Of a DNA stretch of 64,000 nt, positions 23,508-34,194 are shown in pieces. Positions within the stretch are counted from its first letter, which is position 1. Each line of letters starts with the position of its first letter. The translations under genes were made by a program, and so were the position numbers. The DNA lies in the NCBI GenBank assembly GCA_910589415.1, contig OU342630.1, positions 17,083,867 to 17,147,866 of the forward strand, written 5' to 3'. The DNA comes from Malachius bipustulatus. Its lineage: Eukaryota; Arthropoda; Insecta; Coleoptera; Melyridae. The notes beneath the pieces were generated by a model. It saw nothing but the letters and a program-made list of their open reading frames with translations, did no database searches and was not told where the DNA came from.

Positions 23508-25055
23508 TGTAAGACGTAAATTGGATTCAATCTCATTCATTCCATATCGATAGGTATCGATATATAAAATCCAGTAGATATGTAACAACCGGTCGCTTTG
23601 TTAAGATAAACATCCGCGCGGATGCTGAAGAGTTAACATCCGTTGCGTGGAAGAAAAGGAAATATCCATATGACCCTACTTGACCGTAAGGCGCGGGGCG
23701 GGAAGTACCTACTCCCGATCAATCAGTAGTGCTTTGAAAGTAGTCGAGTGAGTTGGTGATCTTGTGTTTGTGTTTGGTGCATTCTGGCGTTCTTTTGTAA
23801 TAGATAACAGGTGAGTTGATTTACTCACTGAGTGTCCTATTCCTAAGATAAATAGAGTTAGGATGAGCAACAGAGAGTTAAGTAATCATGATTATTAATT
23901 GAGATCTAATTGAGAAAGATAATTATTATTATTAGCCTGTCTTAAGATTCGAAGTTAATGAGCTCACATCTATGTAGAGTCAAATAAGGAGAAATTAATA
24001 TAGTTTCTCAATAAGGAGAAACTGCATGCAAGCATGTAAAGCACGAATAAAGCATGAATAGGCATAGAGGTAAATCAGTGAAACACAGAATGATGATAAG
24101 TACTAATTGAGAGACAAAGATTAATGAGTGCTGAAGATGTCTAAATTGCTGAAGTGTTAAGGAGAAATGAGCGTTGATCGTAGAGTTCTAGTGGGCCTGT
24201 GTGGCATGTGCATGTGTTAGTTTGAGAGAAGGTCTGTAGCCTGTGAGGCTGAGAGCGGCTTGGTGGCCGAAGGCAAGTGATGCCTGTGTGGTCTGCATGT
24301 GTAGACCCGAGAGAGACCTGAGAGCGGCCCGTGTGGCCTGCGTGACCTGCATGTGTAGGTCAGAGTGGAGGCCAGTGTGGCCGGACTTTGTTCCGGGTGT
24401 GAAGGATCGAGAGGATGATCCTGCCGATCACCCGTGAGTGGTTTCGAACCGGGTGTGAAGGATCGAGAGGATGATCCTGCAGAACGCTTATGGTGGCCTG
24501 GGCGGGAAGGATCGAGAGGATGATCCTGCAGAACGCCCAGTGATCTTTAACCGGACGTGAAGGATCAAGATGGATCCTGCTGACCGCCTGGTGGTTCCCC
24601 GGGAGAGAAGGATCGAGAGGATCCTGCCAACCTCCCGCGAATGACCTTGAGATCGGAAGGACCGAGGTGGGTCCTGGTTACCACAGCGTGCCTTGGCGCC
24701 GTAATCCTTGGCAAGGCTACGATCAACGGCTTAAGAGCAAGATGTCTTAAGTAGAGTCTTGAGTCGAGTAACTTCAGCAATGACCTTGAACAGTGATTTA
24801 CGTATCTTCAGCAAGGTAATGTCAAAGCTCCAGAGAGAGGTTACCAAGAAGGCTAAGCGTTAGTGAATGATAAGCCTAAGGAAGCTTTAGGAGGAATAAG
24901 ACACTTATGCAAGTTTTAATCTTTAGGGAGTGAGGGAGTGAGCCGAGACGTCGAAAGGCAAGAGAAACGGTGAGTGACTAGAAAAACGACGGCCCTGACG
25001 AAATAAATTTGTGAAGTTACATGTGAGTAATTCTTTCCCTCTTTTCTGCGTTACA
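23508..25055 (+). repeat. 5' LTR (1,548 bp)
   Basis: Runs from TGTAAGACG to TTACA. It contains a TATA box (tatataaaat, about 23570), a 12-bp palindrome ATCCGCGCGGAT (about 23612), and a candidate initiator TCAGTAGT near 23720. The hairpin array is at 24194-24675. The 64- and 71-codon open stretches in it are by-products of low stop density in the GC-rich array, not genes. Confidence 0.93.
24194..24675 (+). other. Array of about 14 short RNA hairpins in the 5' LTR
   Basis: First block: seven or eight stems with GTG-containing loops: AGCC/GGCT at 24238, CGGC/GCCG at 24256, AGGCA/TGCCT at 24271, GGTCT/AGACC at 24290, GGCC/GGCC at 24326, TGACCT/AGGTCA at 24343, GGCC/GGCC at 24370. Second block: six units about 50 bp apart with inner stem AGGATC/GATCCT and GAGAG loop (24410 to 24675). 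Their outer stems differ but still pair: GGGTG/CACCC, GGGCG/CGCCC, GGGAG/CTCCC. GAGAG strings recur between hairpins. Likely role: RNA packaging, dimerisation or export signal, or DNA-level GAGA-factor sites. Confidence 0.75.
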
Positions 25056-25276
25056 GTTTTTCAGGAGTGGGATACACTTGGCGCCGCTGCTTCTCTTGTC
25101 TCGTACTCTTTCAGTTTTTTTGTGATTTTGTGTGCTAGTGACACTTATTGATATTCTTGGTTTCGTATCCGGTGCGGTGGTGACGTTTGGTGACGTTTAG
25201 CTGTGTGAACGGCTTTTGAGACAAGTTTGCTGTTTCTCTATTTTAATTTTTGTGACCATGTATCCCAGCTCGAGTC

Positions 25277-26017
25277 TTGGAAAACATAAAACATAGTGGG
25301 TGGAAGTCAGACCCGCCCACGGAGTTGAAGTCAACTCCGCCTACGGCGTTGGTACCGTTGGCCGAAACTGGTTCTGCTGAAGCAGGACAGACCGATGAAG
25401 TTGTTGGCAAACTGGCCGATGTTTTGAGTCGTGCTCTTCGAGATATGAGCTCTGGTTCTGGAGGTCCTAAGGTGGCAAAGTTTGTGGGGGCGGACGTGAT
25501 TCCGTATTTCGACCCCAACGATTTGAACCAAAATGTGGAGGACTGGTGCAATAAAGTGGAGGAAATCCGTGAAATGTTCCATTGGACAGAAGATATCACC
25601 ATCTTCAACGCTCTCTCCAAGCTTAGAGGGTTAGCAAGTGTCTGGTACAAGGGATTGAAAACAGTCAAGTATACTTGGTCGGAATGGAAAGAGAACCTTT
25701 GCTATTCCTTTCCAGTCCAGCGTGACTTCCATGAACTTTTGGAACAAATGATGTCTAGCAGGAAAAAGTCAACTGAGTCTTTTGCGCAATATTTTTATGA
25801 GAAGCAAGCTCTTCTGAATGCCTGCCGAATACAAGGGAGAGACGCCGTCTCGTGTATTATTGCGGGAATTTCTGAGAACCACATTCGAGCAAGTGCCAAG
25901 GCCGCAAATTGTTGCGACCCCGAAGCTCTTTTTGGTTACCTGCGAACTCTTAACGCTGAGGTAGCCGGACCAACAAGAACAACGGCGATCCAAAACTTCC
26001 AAGGTCGTGTTACTTAA
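25277..26017 (+). pseudogene. Gag fragment of the deleted LTR element
   Basis: A 246-codon open frame with the retrotransposon Gag core: FNALSKLRGLASVWYKGL, then EWKENLCYSFP, then STESFAQYFYEKQALL. This is the capsid-like domain that binds the RNA and builds the particle. It ends before the CCHC zinc knuckles, which are deleted; the next open frame begins 10 bp before its stop in another phase. Start chosen at the first ATG of the frame. The Gag is therefore truncated and probably unable to package RNA by itself. Confidence 0.85.
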
Positions 26018-28107
26018 ACGCAAGCAGGCACCACAGAACACAACGATTCATGGTTATGGAGGGGGAGTGGTTCCAGCTAAAGGAACTGTCGAATTTGATT
26101 TGACCATCGACAAGGTTTGCGTACCTACATCGGCAACTGTGGTACCCAAACATGGTCAAAACACGCCAATATTAATTGGACATCCAGTTACCGAAAATCC
26201 TGAAGTGGTCGTTTACAAGGACAGCGAGAATTTACAACTATTTCGGAAACTGCCACCGAGCACTGCGACAGGTGACGAAATTAAGAAAATCTCTCTTTGG
26301 CCCAAGGATTCGACAACTATTCCTGTTGGATTTTGGGGCAATATACCAGTACAAGGCAGAAACGAGTTTCAAGGGGACCTGTACGTAGAGGCAAGTATAC
26401 GTACCGGCGAAGAACAGGAGTATTGTATTCCTCATACCATCCTCACGATCAAGGAAGACGAACACGCGGTGTTGCCAGTCGTGAATCTGTCAAATGTTGA
26501 CTTACAACTCTCGCCTAAGTATCCAGTAGCCAGAGGTTGGCCTAGTCAACCTGAATCCGAGGGAGGTGAACGTGTATTCCGTATGATAGAAAAGAAGCGG
26601 AAAAAGTTTACAGCTCAAGATATTTGTTTTGGGCCGATTACAGCCGACGAACAGAAACAATTAGTCAATCTCCTGAACAAGTATAGAAACTGCTTTGCAA
26701 CAAGCACAGACGAACTTGGTTGTGCCAGGTCGACACAGGTTGAAATTGAGCTCGAAAATGACAAGCCCTTCAGACCATACCGGATGTCGAAGACTGAGCA
26801 AGAATGTGTAAGAGAAATCGTCGATGACCTACTGAGAAACGAAGTGATTAGGGAATCACATTCACCCTATTCATCGCCCATTTTATTAGTTCGAAAGAAG
26901 AACGGTGAACAACGGATGTGTGTTGACTATCGCAAGCTCAACAAGATGACCATTAAAGACCGATATCCACTACCTAGGGTGGACGACCAGTTGGATAAGC
27001 TGCAAGGAAGTGTTTATTACACAACCTTGGACTTGAGATCAGGCTACCACCAGATTCCCGTCGCAGAGAGCTCCAAGAAATATACAGCCTTCGTCACTGC
27101 CGAAGACCAGTTCGAGTATAATCGACTACCCTTTGGGCTGACGACTGCACCAAGTGCATTTCAGCGGCTCAGGTTTTGGAACCAGCTCGCGACATTGCTG
27201 CAATATATTTGGATGATGTCCTTTTGTTTTCAAAAACTGTGGCAGAGGGGTTGGAAAATTTGGAAAAGGTCCCGCATCTTTTACAACAGGAAGGCCTAAC
27301 CTTAAACCCCAGTAAATGTAAATTGCGAAACCCCTCACCGACTGAACAAAGAAAAGCTCAGAGTGGTCTTGGACTGAAAAGGAGCAAACTGCTTTTGAGC
27401 AGCTGAAGAACATTCTGATACAAAGACCGCTGTTAGCACTTTACAACCCGAAGGCAGCAACGCAGGTACACACGGATGCAAGTTCAAAAGGGTTGGCTGG
27501 TATTCTTTTACAAAAACAGGATGACGACACCCTACATCCCGTGGCGTACTATAGCCGCAAGACAACACCACCGGAAACAAAGTATCATTCGTATGAACTA
27601 GAAACGCTGGCGGTTGTGGAAACTTTGAAGAAATTTCGAGCCTACCTCTTGGGAATGGATTTTGTAGTGGTCACGGACTGCAACTCTTTGAGGACTAGTA
27701 ACTCAAAGAAGCCTTCAGGCAGAAAGGAAGGGTTCTTACACCCAATAGCAAAACCAGCTGCACCCATGGATATGCTTCATGTTGATCACTATGGTCCGTT
27801 GCCAAAAACAAGTCGAGGCAACGTCCACATCATCGTGGCTGTCGACGCCTTCACTAAATTTACGTTTTTGAAGGCCGTAAGATCAACGAACTCCAGATAC
27901 ACCATTCTATTTTTGGAGGGAATTTCCCAACTATTCGGGAAACCCCGGAGTCTAGTGACGGATCAAGGGAGTGCTTTCACTTCCAATAAGTTCTGCCAAT
28001 GTTGCGATACCTTCCAATGTGCATTCAGTGACTACTCAACGAGCCAATGGCCAGGGAGAAAGGTTCAAGAGGACAATGAAGTCGGCATTGTTACCCATGT
28101 GTCTTGA
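26007..28107 (+). pseudogene. Pol fragments (protease tail, reverse transcriptase, RNase H, integrase) with deletions
   Basis: Piece 1 (26007-27299) holds the end of the protease region without the active site, then the reverse transcriptase fingers (VRKKNGEQRMCVDYRKLNKM, TLDLRSGYHQI). Piece 2 (27176-27406, another frame) has the YLDD catalytic box, but a deletion removed the sequence before it. Piece 3 (27493-28107) starts within RNase H (HPVAYYSRKTTP), loses the RNase H end and the integrase zinc domain, keeps two integrase aspartates (DHYGPL, VTDQGSAF) and then loses the catalytic glutamate. At least four deletions make it non-functional. Confidence 0.88.
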
Positions 28108-28165
28108 GGAGTGCTGATCGGAGGACTAGGCAGCCTCGGGACGAGTCTGACGCAGGATGGCCGAA

Positions 28166-29713
28166 TGTAAGACGTAAATTTGATTCAATCTCATTCATTC
28201 CATATCGATAGGTATCGATATATAAAATCCAGTAGATATGTAACAACCGGTCGCTTTGTTAAGATAAACATCCGCGCGGATGCTGAAGAGTTAACATCCG
28301 TTGCGTGGAAGAAAAGGAAATATCCATATGACCCTACTTGACCGTAAGGCGCGGGGCGGGAAGTACCTACTCCCGATCAATCAGTAGTGCTTTGAAAGTA
28401 GTCGAGTGAGTTGGTGATCTTGTGTTTGTGTTTGGTGCATTCTGGCGTTCTTTTGTAATAGATAACAGGTGAGTTGATTTACTCACTGAGTGTCCTATTC
28501 CTAAGATAAATAGAGTTAGGATGAGCAACAGAGAGTTAAGTAATCATGATTATTAATTGAGATCTAATTGAGAAAGATAATTATTATTATTAGCCTGTCT
28601 TAAGATTCGAAGTTAATGAGCTCACATCTATGTAGAGTCAAATAAGGAGAAATTAATATAGTTTCTCAATAAGGAGAAACTGCATGCAAGCATGTAAAGC
28701 ACGAATAAAGCATGAATAGGCATAGAGGTAAATCAGTGAAACACAGAATGATGATAAGTACTAATTGAGAGACAAAGATTAATGAGTGCTGAAGATGTCT
28801 AAATTGCTGAAGTGTTAAGGAGAAATGAGCGTTGATCGTAGAGTTCTAGTGGGCCTGTGTGGCCTGTGCATGTGTTAGTTTGAGAGAAGGTCTGTAGCCT
28901 GTGAGGCTGAGAGCGGCTTGGTGGCCGAAGGCAAGTGATGCCTGTGTGGTCTGCATGTGTAGACCCGAGAGAGACCTGAGAGCGGCCCGTGTGGCCTGCG
29001 TGACCTGCATGTGTAGGTCAGAGTGGAGGCCAGTGTGGCCGGACTTTGTTCCGGGTGTGAAGGATCGAGAGGATGATCCTGCCGATCACCCGTGAGTGGT
29101 TTCGAACCGGGTGTGAAGGATCGAGAGGATGATCCTGCAGAACGCTTATGGTGGCCTGGGCGGGAAGGATCGAGAGGATGATCCTGCAGAACGCCCAGTG
29201 ATCTTTAACCGGACGTGAAGGATCAAGATGGATCCTGCTGACCGCCTGGTGGTTCCCCGGGAGAGAAGGATCGAGAGGATCCTGCCGACCTCCCGCGAAT
29301 GACCTTGAGATCGGAAGGACCGAGGTGGGTCCTGGTTACCACAGCGTGCCTTGGCGCCGTAATCCTTGGCAAGGCTACGATCAACGGCTTAAGAGCAAGA
29401 TGTCTTAAGTAGAGTCTTGAGTCGAGTAACTTCAGCAATGACCTTGAACAGTGATTTACGTATCTTCAGCAAGGTAATGTCAAAGCTCCAGAGAGAGGTT
29501 ACCAAGAAGGCTAAGCGTTAGTGAATGATAAGCCTAAGGAAGCTTTAGGAGGAATAAGACACTTATGCAAGTTTTAATCTTTAGGGAGTGAGGGAGTGAG
29601 CCGAGACGTCGAAAGGCAAGAGAAACGGTGAGTGACTAGAAAAACGACGGCCCTGACGAAATAAATTTGTGAAGTTACATGTGAGTAATTCTTTCCCTCT
29701 TTTCTGCGTTACA
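28166..29713 (+). repeat. 3' LTR (1,548 bp)
   Basis: Same length as the 5' LTR and offset by exactly 4,658 bp. The visible differences are a G/T near the start, A/C at 28863 and A/G at about 29287. The copy of the array here (28852-29333) keeps an additional intact stem, GGCC TGTGT GGCC, that is broken by one base in the 5' LTR. Confidence 0.93.
28852..29333 (+). other. Hairpin array in the 3' LTR
   Basis: Second copy of the structure at 24194-24675. Its first stem (28852-28864) pairs perfectly, which favours this sequence as the ancestral state of the element. Confidence 0.75.
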
Positions 29714-29944
29714 CTCAGAAACAGCACCGATTTTCATGATTCTGGTTTTCAAAAATTTCTCTTTTCATGTTATTTAAAATCAGCAACCTCTTGGAGCGGG
29801 GGCGATATATTATATGCAGGGTGGTCACTTTCTACTACTGGCTCACTTTTAGGAGCTTCTAAATCATTGGGAACTCCTAAGCCATTGGAGATAGACAGTG
29901 GGTTGGTTAAATTAGAGAAAAGTAATTTAATGCTTAAATAGAAT

Positions 29945-30470
29945 CTGAATTTTTCTTTGAATATTTCCAGTCGTTGCTGAAATATCCTGAAAAAACTGAA
30001 AAAACCAAGATTACTTATTTGTCATACCTTTTTTCTTTTTTATTATTGAAAATAACTTAATCAGTTATTGTAAGTTTATACATATGAGCCGCAAAGATTT
30101 TCCTAAAAATTTAAGCTGACTAGATCCCAAAGTTCAAAGTCAAGTTTTGTTTTTCTAATGGCCGCCATATTGATTTTTATGTCGATCGGTATGAGGAAAA
30201 TTGATGAAAATCAAATCAATGACATAAAAAACAATATGGCGGCCATTAGAAAAAAAATTTATTACAAAAACTCTGGGATTTAGTCGGCTTAGAAAATAAT
30301 CTGTAACGTCATGACGTTACAGAAATTTTACAAATGGATAGCTTTTGATGACTTTATGACCTACAAAAAACTATCAAGTTATTTTTTATAATAAATAACT
30401 TAAGAAAGATATGCCAAAAATAAAAAATCTCGAAGTTTTAGTTTCTTTCAGCATATTTCGGAATCCACTA
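29945..30470. repeat. Foldback repeat centred at about 30205
   Basis: Two arms of about 250 bp mirror each other around position 30205 (e.g. 'ggccgccatattg' left, 'aatatggcggcc' right). Half of it also occurs at 14114-14480. The segment 29718-29944 before it shares about 70 bp with the reverse complement of 31800-31880. Confidence 0.7.
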
Positions 30471-30599
30471 AAGTTGTACAAATTTTTATTTCAGATGATC
30501 ATTGTGAAAATTTTCTCTAATTTAACCAACTCTGTAGATTAGATTTTTTTTGAGTGGGCCATTGTGACACCTCCATTGCAACCGAAGGTGTATTGTGGC

Positions 30600-31930
30600 T
30601 CACGTCTAGTCGTGCTACATTAACCCCAGCTCAAGTCAAGATGGTCAGCTTCCTGAAAGAGGCTGACCATCTTGCCTGTAGTTAAAGTATCATCAGGTCC
30701 ACCGGTATGAGAAAGTCTATCTCGAAGGTTTGTAATCTGGTCTTTCAAAGCTGGACACTCACATAGGATAATATGTTTTGCTGTTTCGTTATCTTCCAAA
30801 CACAGGCGGCATTATATAGCAGCGCTGATTTCTAAACCCATCCTCTGCAGATGATGATTCAGCTTGCAGTGCCCATCAGTGTATATATAATAGACCTATT
30901 AGGGGTTTCAGTTCTTTTCTGTTAAGCTCCAATAGTTCTTTGGTCCTTTTTTTAGAAGTACGCTGTCTTCGAATGTCTTCGAATGGTCCAATCTTGGTAA
31001 GTTTTGCCAGTGCTCGAGGAAGGGGCCTCCAGGAAGAAGGACCCTCTCAGCCCAGTTTCGTGTTGTTGTTTTGGCAATATCCAGTGATATGTCAAATGCT
31101 GGTTCTGGTCCGAATCCAATAAATTCGGATTCGGCACCTTTCCTGGCCAGAGAGTCGGCAAGTGCGTTCTCTCCATATCCAGCGTGGTCCGGAATCCAGA
31201 TCAGAGTTACGTCGTTGCTTTTTGCTAGAGCATGCAAGGTTAGTTGACAGATCCAGACCAACTTGGACTTGCAGTGGCTGGAGCTAAGGGTTTTTAGAGC
31301 TGCTTGGCTGTCTGAAAATATCTTTATTGATCTGCGTTGGCAATGCATCTTTTCCTGCAACTGTGCACAGAGCTCTATGGGATAGATTTCTGCATGGAAA
31401 GTGGTTGCGTGAAGGCCCAGGCTCGAAAAGACTCTATTCTTCGAGCCGGCGCTACACACCCCAGTTCCAGTTTCTGTGGATGTCTTAGATCCATCGGTGA
31501 ACCAACTGAAATCAGCTTTCAGGAGTTCATTTCTGTTGTCTTCCCACACGTCTCTTCTCGGAAGAAGGGTCTTATAAGCAGAGCGGTTCATGATTGTCTT
31601 AGTCATTATGTCCGAGGGCATTCCCGGTAGACTGTGACTTTCTATGTCATTCAATAACCTGGTTCACTCCAAGTAATAAGCCTTTGGCAAGCTTCTTGCC
31701 ATCTGTTTGTTTCTATATATAGTATGTAGTCCATATCTGGCCTCTTCTCTCCAAATTAGTATGGAGAGGTGGTAAAGTCCAGTAGGATCTTCATAGCCGC
31801 CGACGTAACCTTTGCGCCAAGATGTTTCTGATTTTAAATAATATAAAAAAAACTTTTTAAAACGCAGAATCATCAAAGTCGGAGCTGTTTCTGAGGACTT
31901 CCGAGTAAAAGGATTCATTGACGCTACCAT
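30600..31930 (-). mobile_element. LINE fragment (LOA/R1-like): RNase H and C-terminal knuckle
   Basis: The minus strand encodes, in order, a region downstream of the reverse transcriptase (31930-31664), an RNase H domain (31654-30908) and a CX2C...HX4C knuckle (30860-30640: CRLCLEDNETAKHIILCEC, after one stop). The reverse transcriptase is missing (5' truncated or cut by the element at 31932). Confidence 0.8.
30908..31654 (-). pseudogene. LINE RNase H domain
   Basis: The 248-codon open frame contains the RNase H pattern: FSWFTDGSKTSTETGTGV (first aspartate), FHAEIYPIELCAQL (glutamate), KIFSDSQAALKTL (aspartate) and IWIPDHAGYGENALADSLA (the usual PGH is PDH; the final aspartate is present). 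It belongs to LINE ORF2 and would remove the RNA strand during insertion. No initiator is expected, as the domain is internal to a longer polyprotein. It is a fragment, although the frame itself is intact. Confidence 0.88.
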
Positions 31931-31931
31931 A

Positions 31932-33476
31932 TAGGGTGATATTCATAAATTAGCAACAGCTGTGTCAGGATGAGGACTATTATTTGACGAACACGTTATT
32001 CATGGTGTTGTAAAGTATGCTCAGACAGCCTGTGAATTTAAAACAAAAATTGTTTTCTCGGCTTCGTTACCGAAATATACGGTTTCCTTTTTCTAAAATT
32101 TAAATCAACCTGACAGTCAAATTTAAACAACTTCCACTTCCAATAAAACACATGATACCTACTACGATAGTATTTCTATTTTTTTTTTTTTATTATCGGA
32201 AACGGAAATACAGGCATTCAAATTCTGCTTATTCCTTGAGTTCAATTAATTTATCAATGTAGCATCGTTTTTCGAATTCAAACTTAAAAATGGAAGTAAA
32301 ATATATTTTGAGTATTATTAGATATATGTATCCCCGCAACGATATTGGTTTGAAACTTTTTTGGACCTGCCAATGTTTCCAGGATAACCTCTTTCTGGGT
32401 ATTATAGACTATTCTTCTTCCTAAAAAAGCGTATCCAGTGCAATGTTGTCAATTTTTTTTTTCAACAAAATTGGTAAGGCAAGCCATGCTGGAGAAAAAA
32501 GTTCATGAAGCTCTAAACCACAATAAATATACTATGCGTGTTCGCCCATCTCGGGATCGAGCGATACCGAGTTGGGCCAAGAATTTTGTTTGTTGTTAAT
32601 TCCACAGCTCAGTTGGACGAAAAAGATATATGAGGGGATTATTACAGATAATTAAACATAACTGACCTGATAAGAAATACCTGCGAGGCCTTTCCCATTT
32701 ATATAGCAGTGTTGTCAGATTTATTTTGGGTAATTGCTACTTGTTTGAAACTAAAGAGTGGCTATATATTCAAATAAGTTTTATGCCATTTACAATTCAC
32801 GGGATTGTTGCGAATAGTATTGACGAATTATGATTTGTTAGTAACAAAATCATAATCTTTCGTGTTTTCCATATTTTCATGTTGAAATGATTATTACTAT
32901 TCTGCATTACTATAAATGCATATTATAGATATGCAAACGACTCATCCGTTTTCGTGACAATTAGGGAATATTTTTGACTAAAACAACAATAATTAATTGT
33001 TTATCGAGGCAGTTCTATAATACAACTTTCTGTTATTTCTCAGTTTAAAATATAAACATCTTGAAAATTTACTCCAAAGGTAACAGTTTTTCCAATTTTC
33101 TCAAAGACAACTTATTGGCCAATCGAAAATCTAATATAAGTATAGAAATTGATTATTGAGTATAGTGTTGATTACTTTTTATGGTTTTTTTTACTATAGC
33201 AGCGACCGGGAGCTTACAAAATAATACATCAAGTATTATAATAAAAGTATTTATATTGTTTATTTTTATTTAATGTAAGATTACTAAATTTCTGTTAAAT
33301 ATGGAAACGTAGCATGCAAGTGACCCGGAAAATAATCAATCAAGTCTCCATTGGCTTCAATGGTTCCTCGAAACTCCTTAGCTCAACTGAGTCCTCGGAT
33401 AAAAGAATCCCCCCTGAATTCAGAAAGTCGCTCAGGTAATATGGCCCAACTCGTAAACGCCGTCGGGATCACCCTG
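31932..33476. mobile_element. Degraded relative of the 19554-21866 element
   Basis: The left end TAGGGTGAT and right end ATCACCCTG are one-base-off versions of the CAGGGTGAT ends. The left interior (acagcctgtgaatttaaaac) matches the 19.6-kb copy, and a second internal 'tctcgggatcg' is seen at 32550. No coding capacity. Confidence 0.7.
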
Positions 33477-33508
33477 TTTAGTGAGGATACGCTACCAGTC
33501 TACAATAG

Positions 33509-34190
33509 TGATACGGATGGATAAAAAGTTGGCTGGACAAAAAGGAAGATCAACGGTAGCCATAATTCCGGCGTCCTGTATTGGCCGGGTCGCGCTAGTG
33601 AGTGGCGTGAGCGGCCACGCCCACAAGTGCGTGAGCTACAACGGCAGCCTAATCCCCACCCTTCTCCACACTGATGCTCTCCTGTCACCCAGAGAAAAGA
33701 TCTCGCTGAAAACCACGGGAAATGAATGGAAAACTCTGGTCATTTCCTGTGGAGAAGTTCCAGAAATGGATGTTTGTGTGTCTGGGAGCCGAAGATCTAG
33801 GAAGGGAATATTCTCGAGTTCTTTCTCTTGGATTTGTTCGGGAAATAGAAGCGAGCGGTCAGAAAACCCTCCAGAAGCTACTTCCAGAGGTAGGGATGTC
33901 CTATAAATAGCCAGCAAGCAGGCGAACTCAGTCAGTTTTAGTCTAGCAGTGTGCGAGGAACAAGCGAAGGAACTAAGCGACTAGTGGCGATATAGACAGT
34001 GCGGTATTCCTAAGTGACTAGTGAAAAGTAGTAAAGTGTATAGACCAAGTTAAGTTGATGTGTATAAGAAGTAGTGATATATTTGTAACATTGTAATTTG
34101 AAATTCTTGTGGACATTAAATAAATAAATAAAACAGTAAATCTGTGTTTCCCAATTATCCGTCGAGCCTACGGTTAGGAAATCCGTAACA
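33509..34190 (+). repeat. Solo LTR (682 bp)
   Basis: It starts TGATACGGAT and ends ATCCGTAACA, an imperfect 10-bp terminal repeat, and is flanked by the 4-bp duplication ATAG (33505-33508, 34191-34194). A TATAAATA box lies at about 33903, a TCAGTCAG initiator-like string 30 bp later, and AATAAA signals near 34120. No internal retroelement sequence adjoins it, so it is the product of LTR-LTR recombination. Confidence 0.85.
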
Positions 34191-34194
34191 ATAG

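Larger units (their letters stand above)
23508..29713 (+). mobile_element. LTR retrotransposon (Ty3/gypsy-type), internally deleted, recently inserted
   Basis: Two 1,548-bp LTRs (23508-25055, 28166-29713) enclose 3,110 bp of interior and are flanked by the 4-bp duplication CTCA (23504-23507, 29714-29717). I found only about three base differences between the LTRs, so the insertion is young. The interior has lost the zinc knuckle and protease active site, pieces of the reverse transcriptase, most of RNase H and the integrase ends. A TGGCGCC string at 25079 could be the primer site but lies 24 bp from the LTR. It must have moved with proteins from an intact relative (inference). Confidence 0.93.

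Noticed and set aside
24243..24437. A 64-codon open frame, present identically again at 28901-29095, and a 71-codon minus frame at 24565-24780
   Set aside because: Both are inside the LTRs and run through the hairpin repeats; the identity reflects LTR duplication, and no protein motif is present.
24399..24675. CRISPR-like array (repeats spaced about 50 bp)
   Set aside because: The units are hairpins in a eukaryotic LTR, repeats and spacers both vary, and no cas genes are present.
33481..33906. 141-codon frame with a mixed charged sequence
   Set aside because: Lies within the solo LTR and has no recognisable domain.
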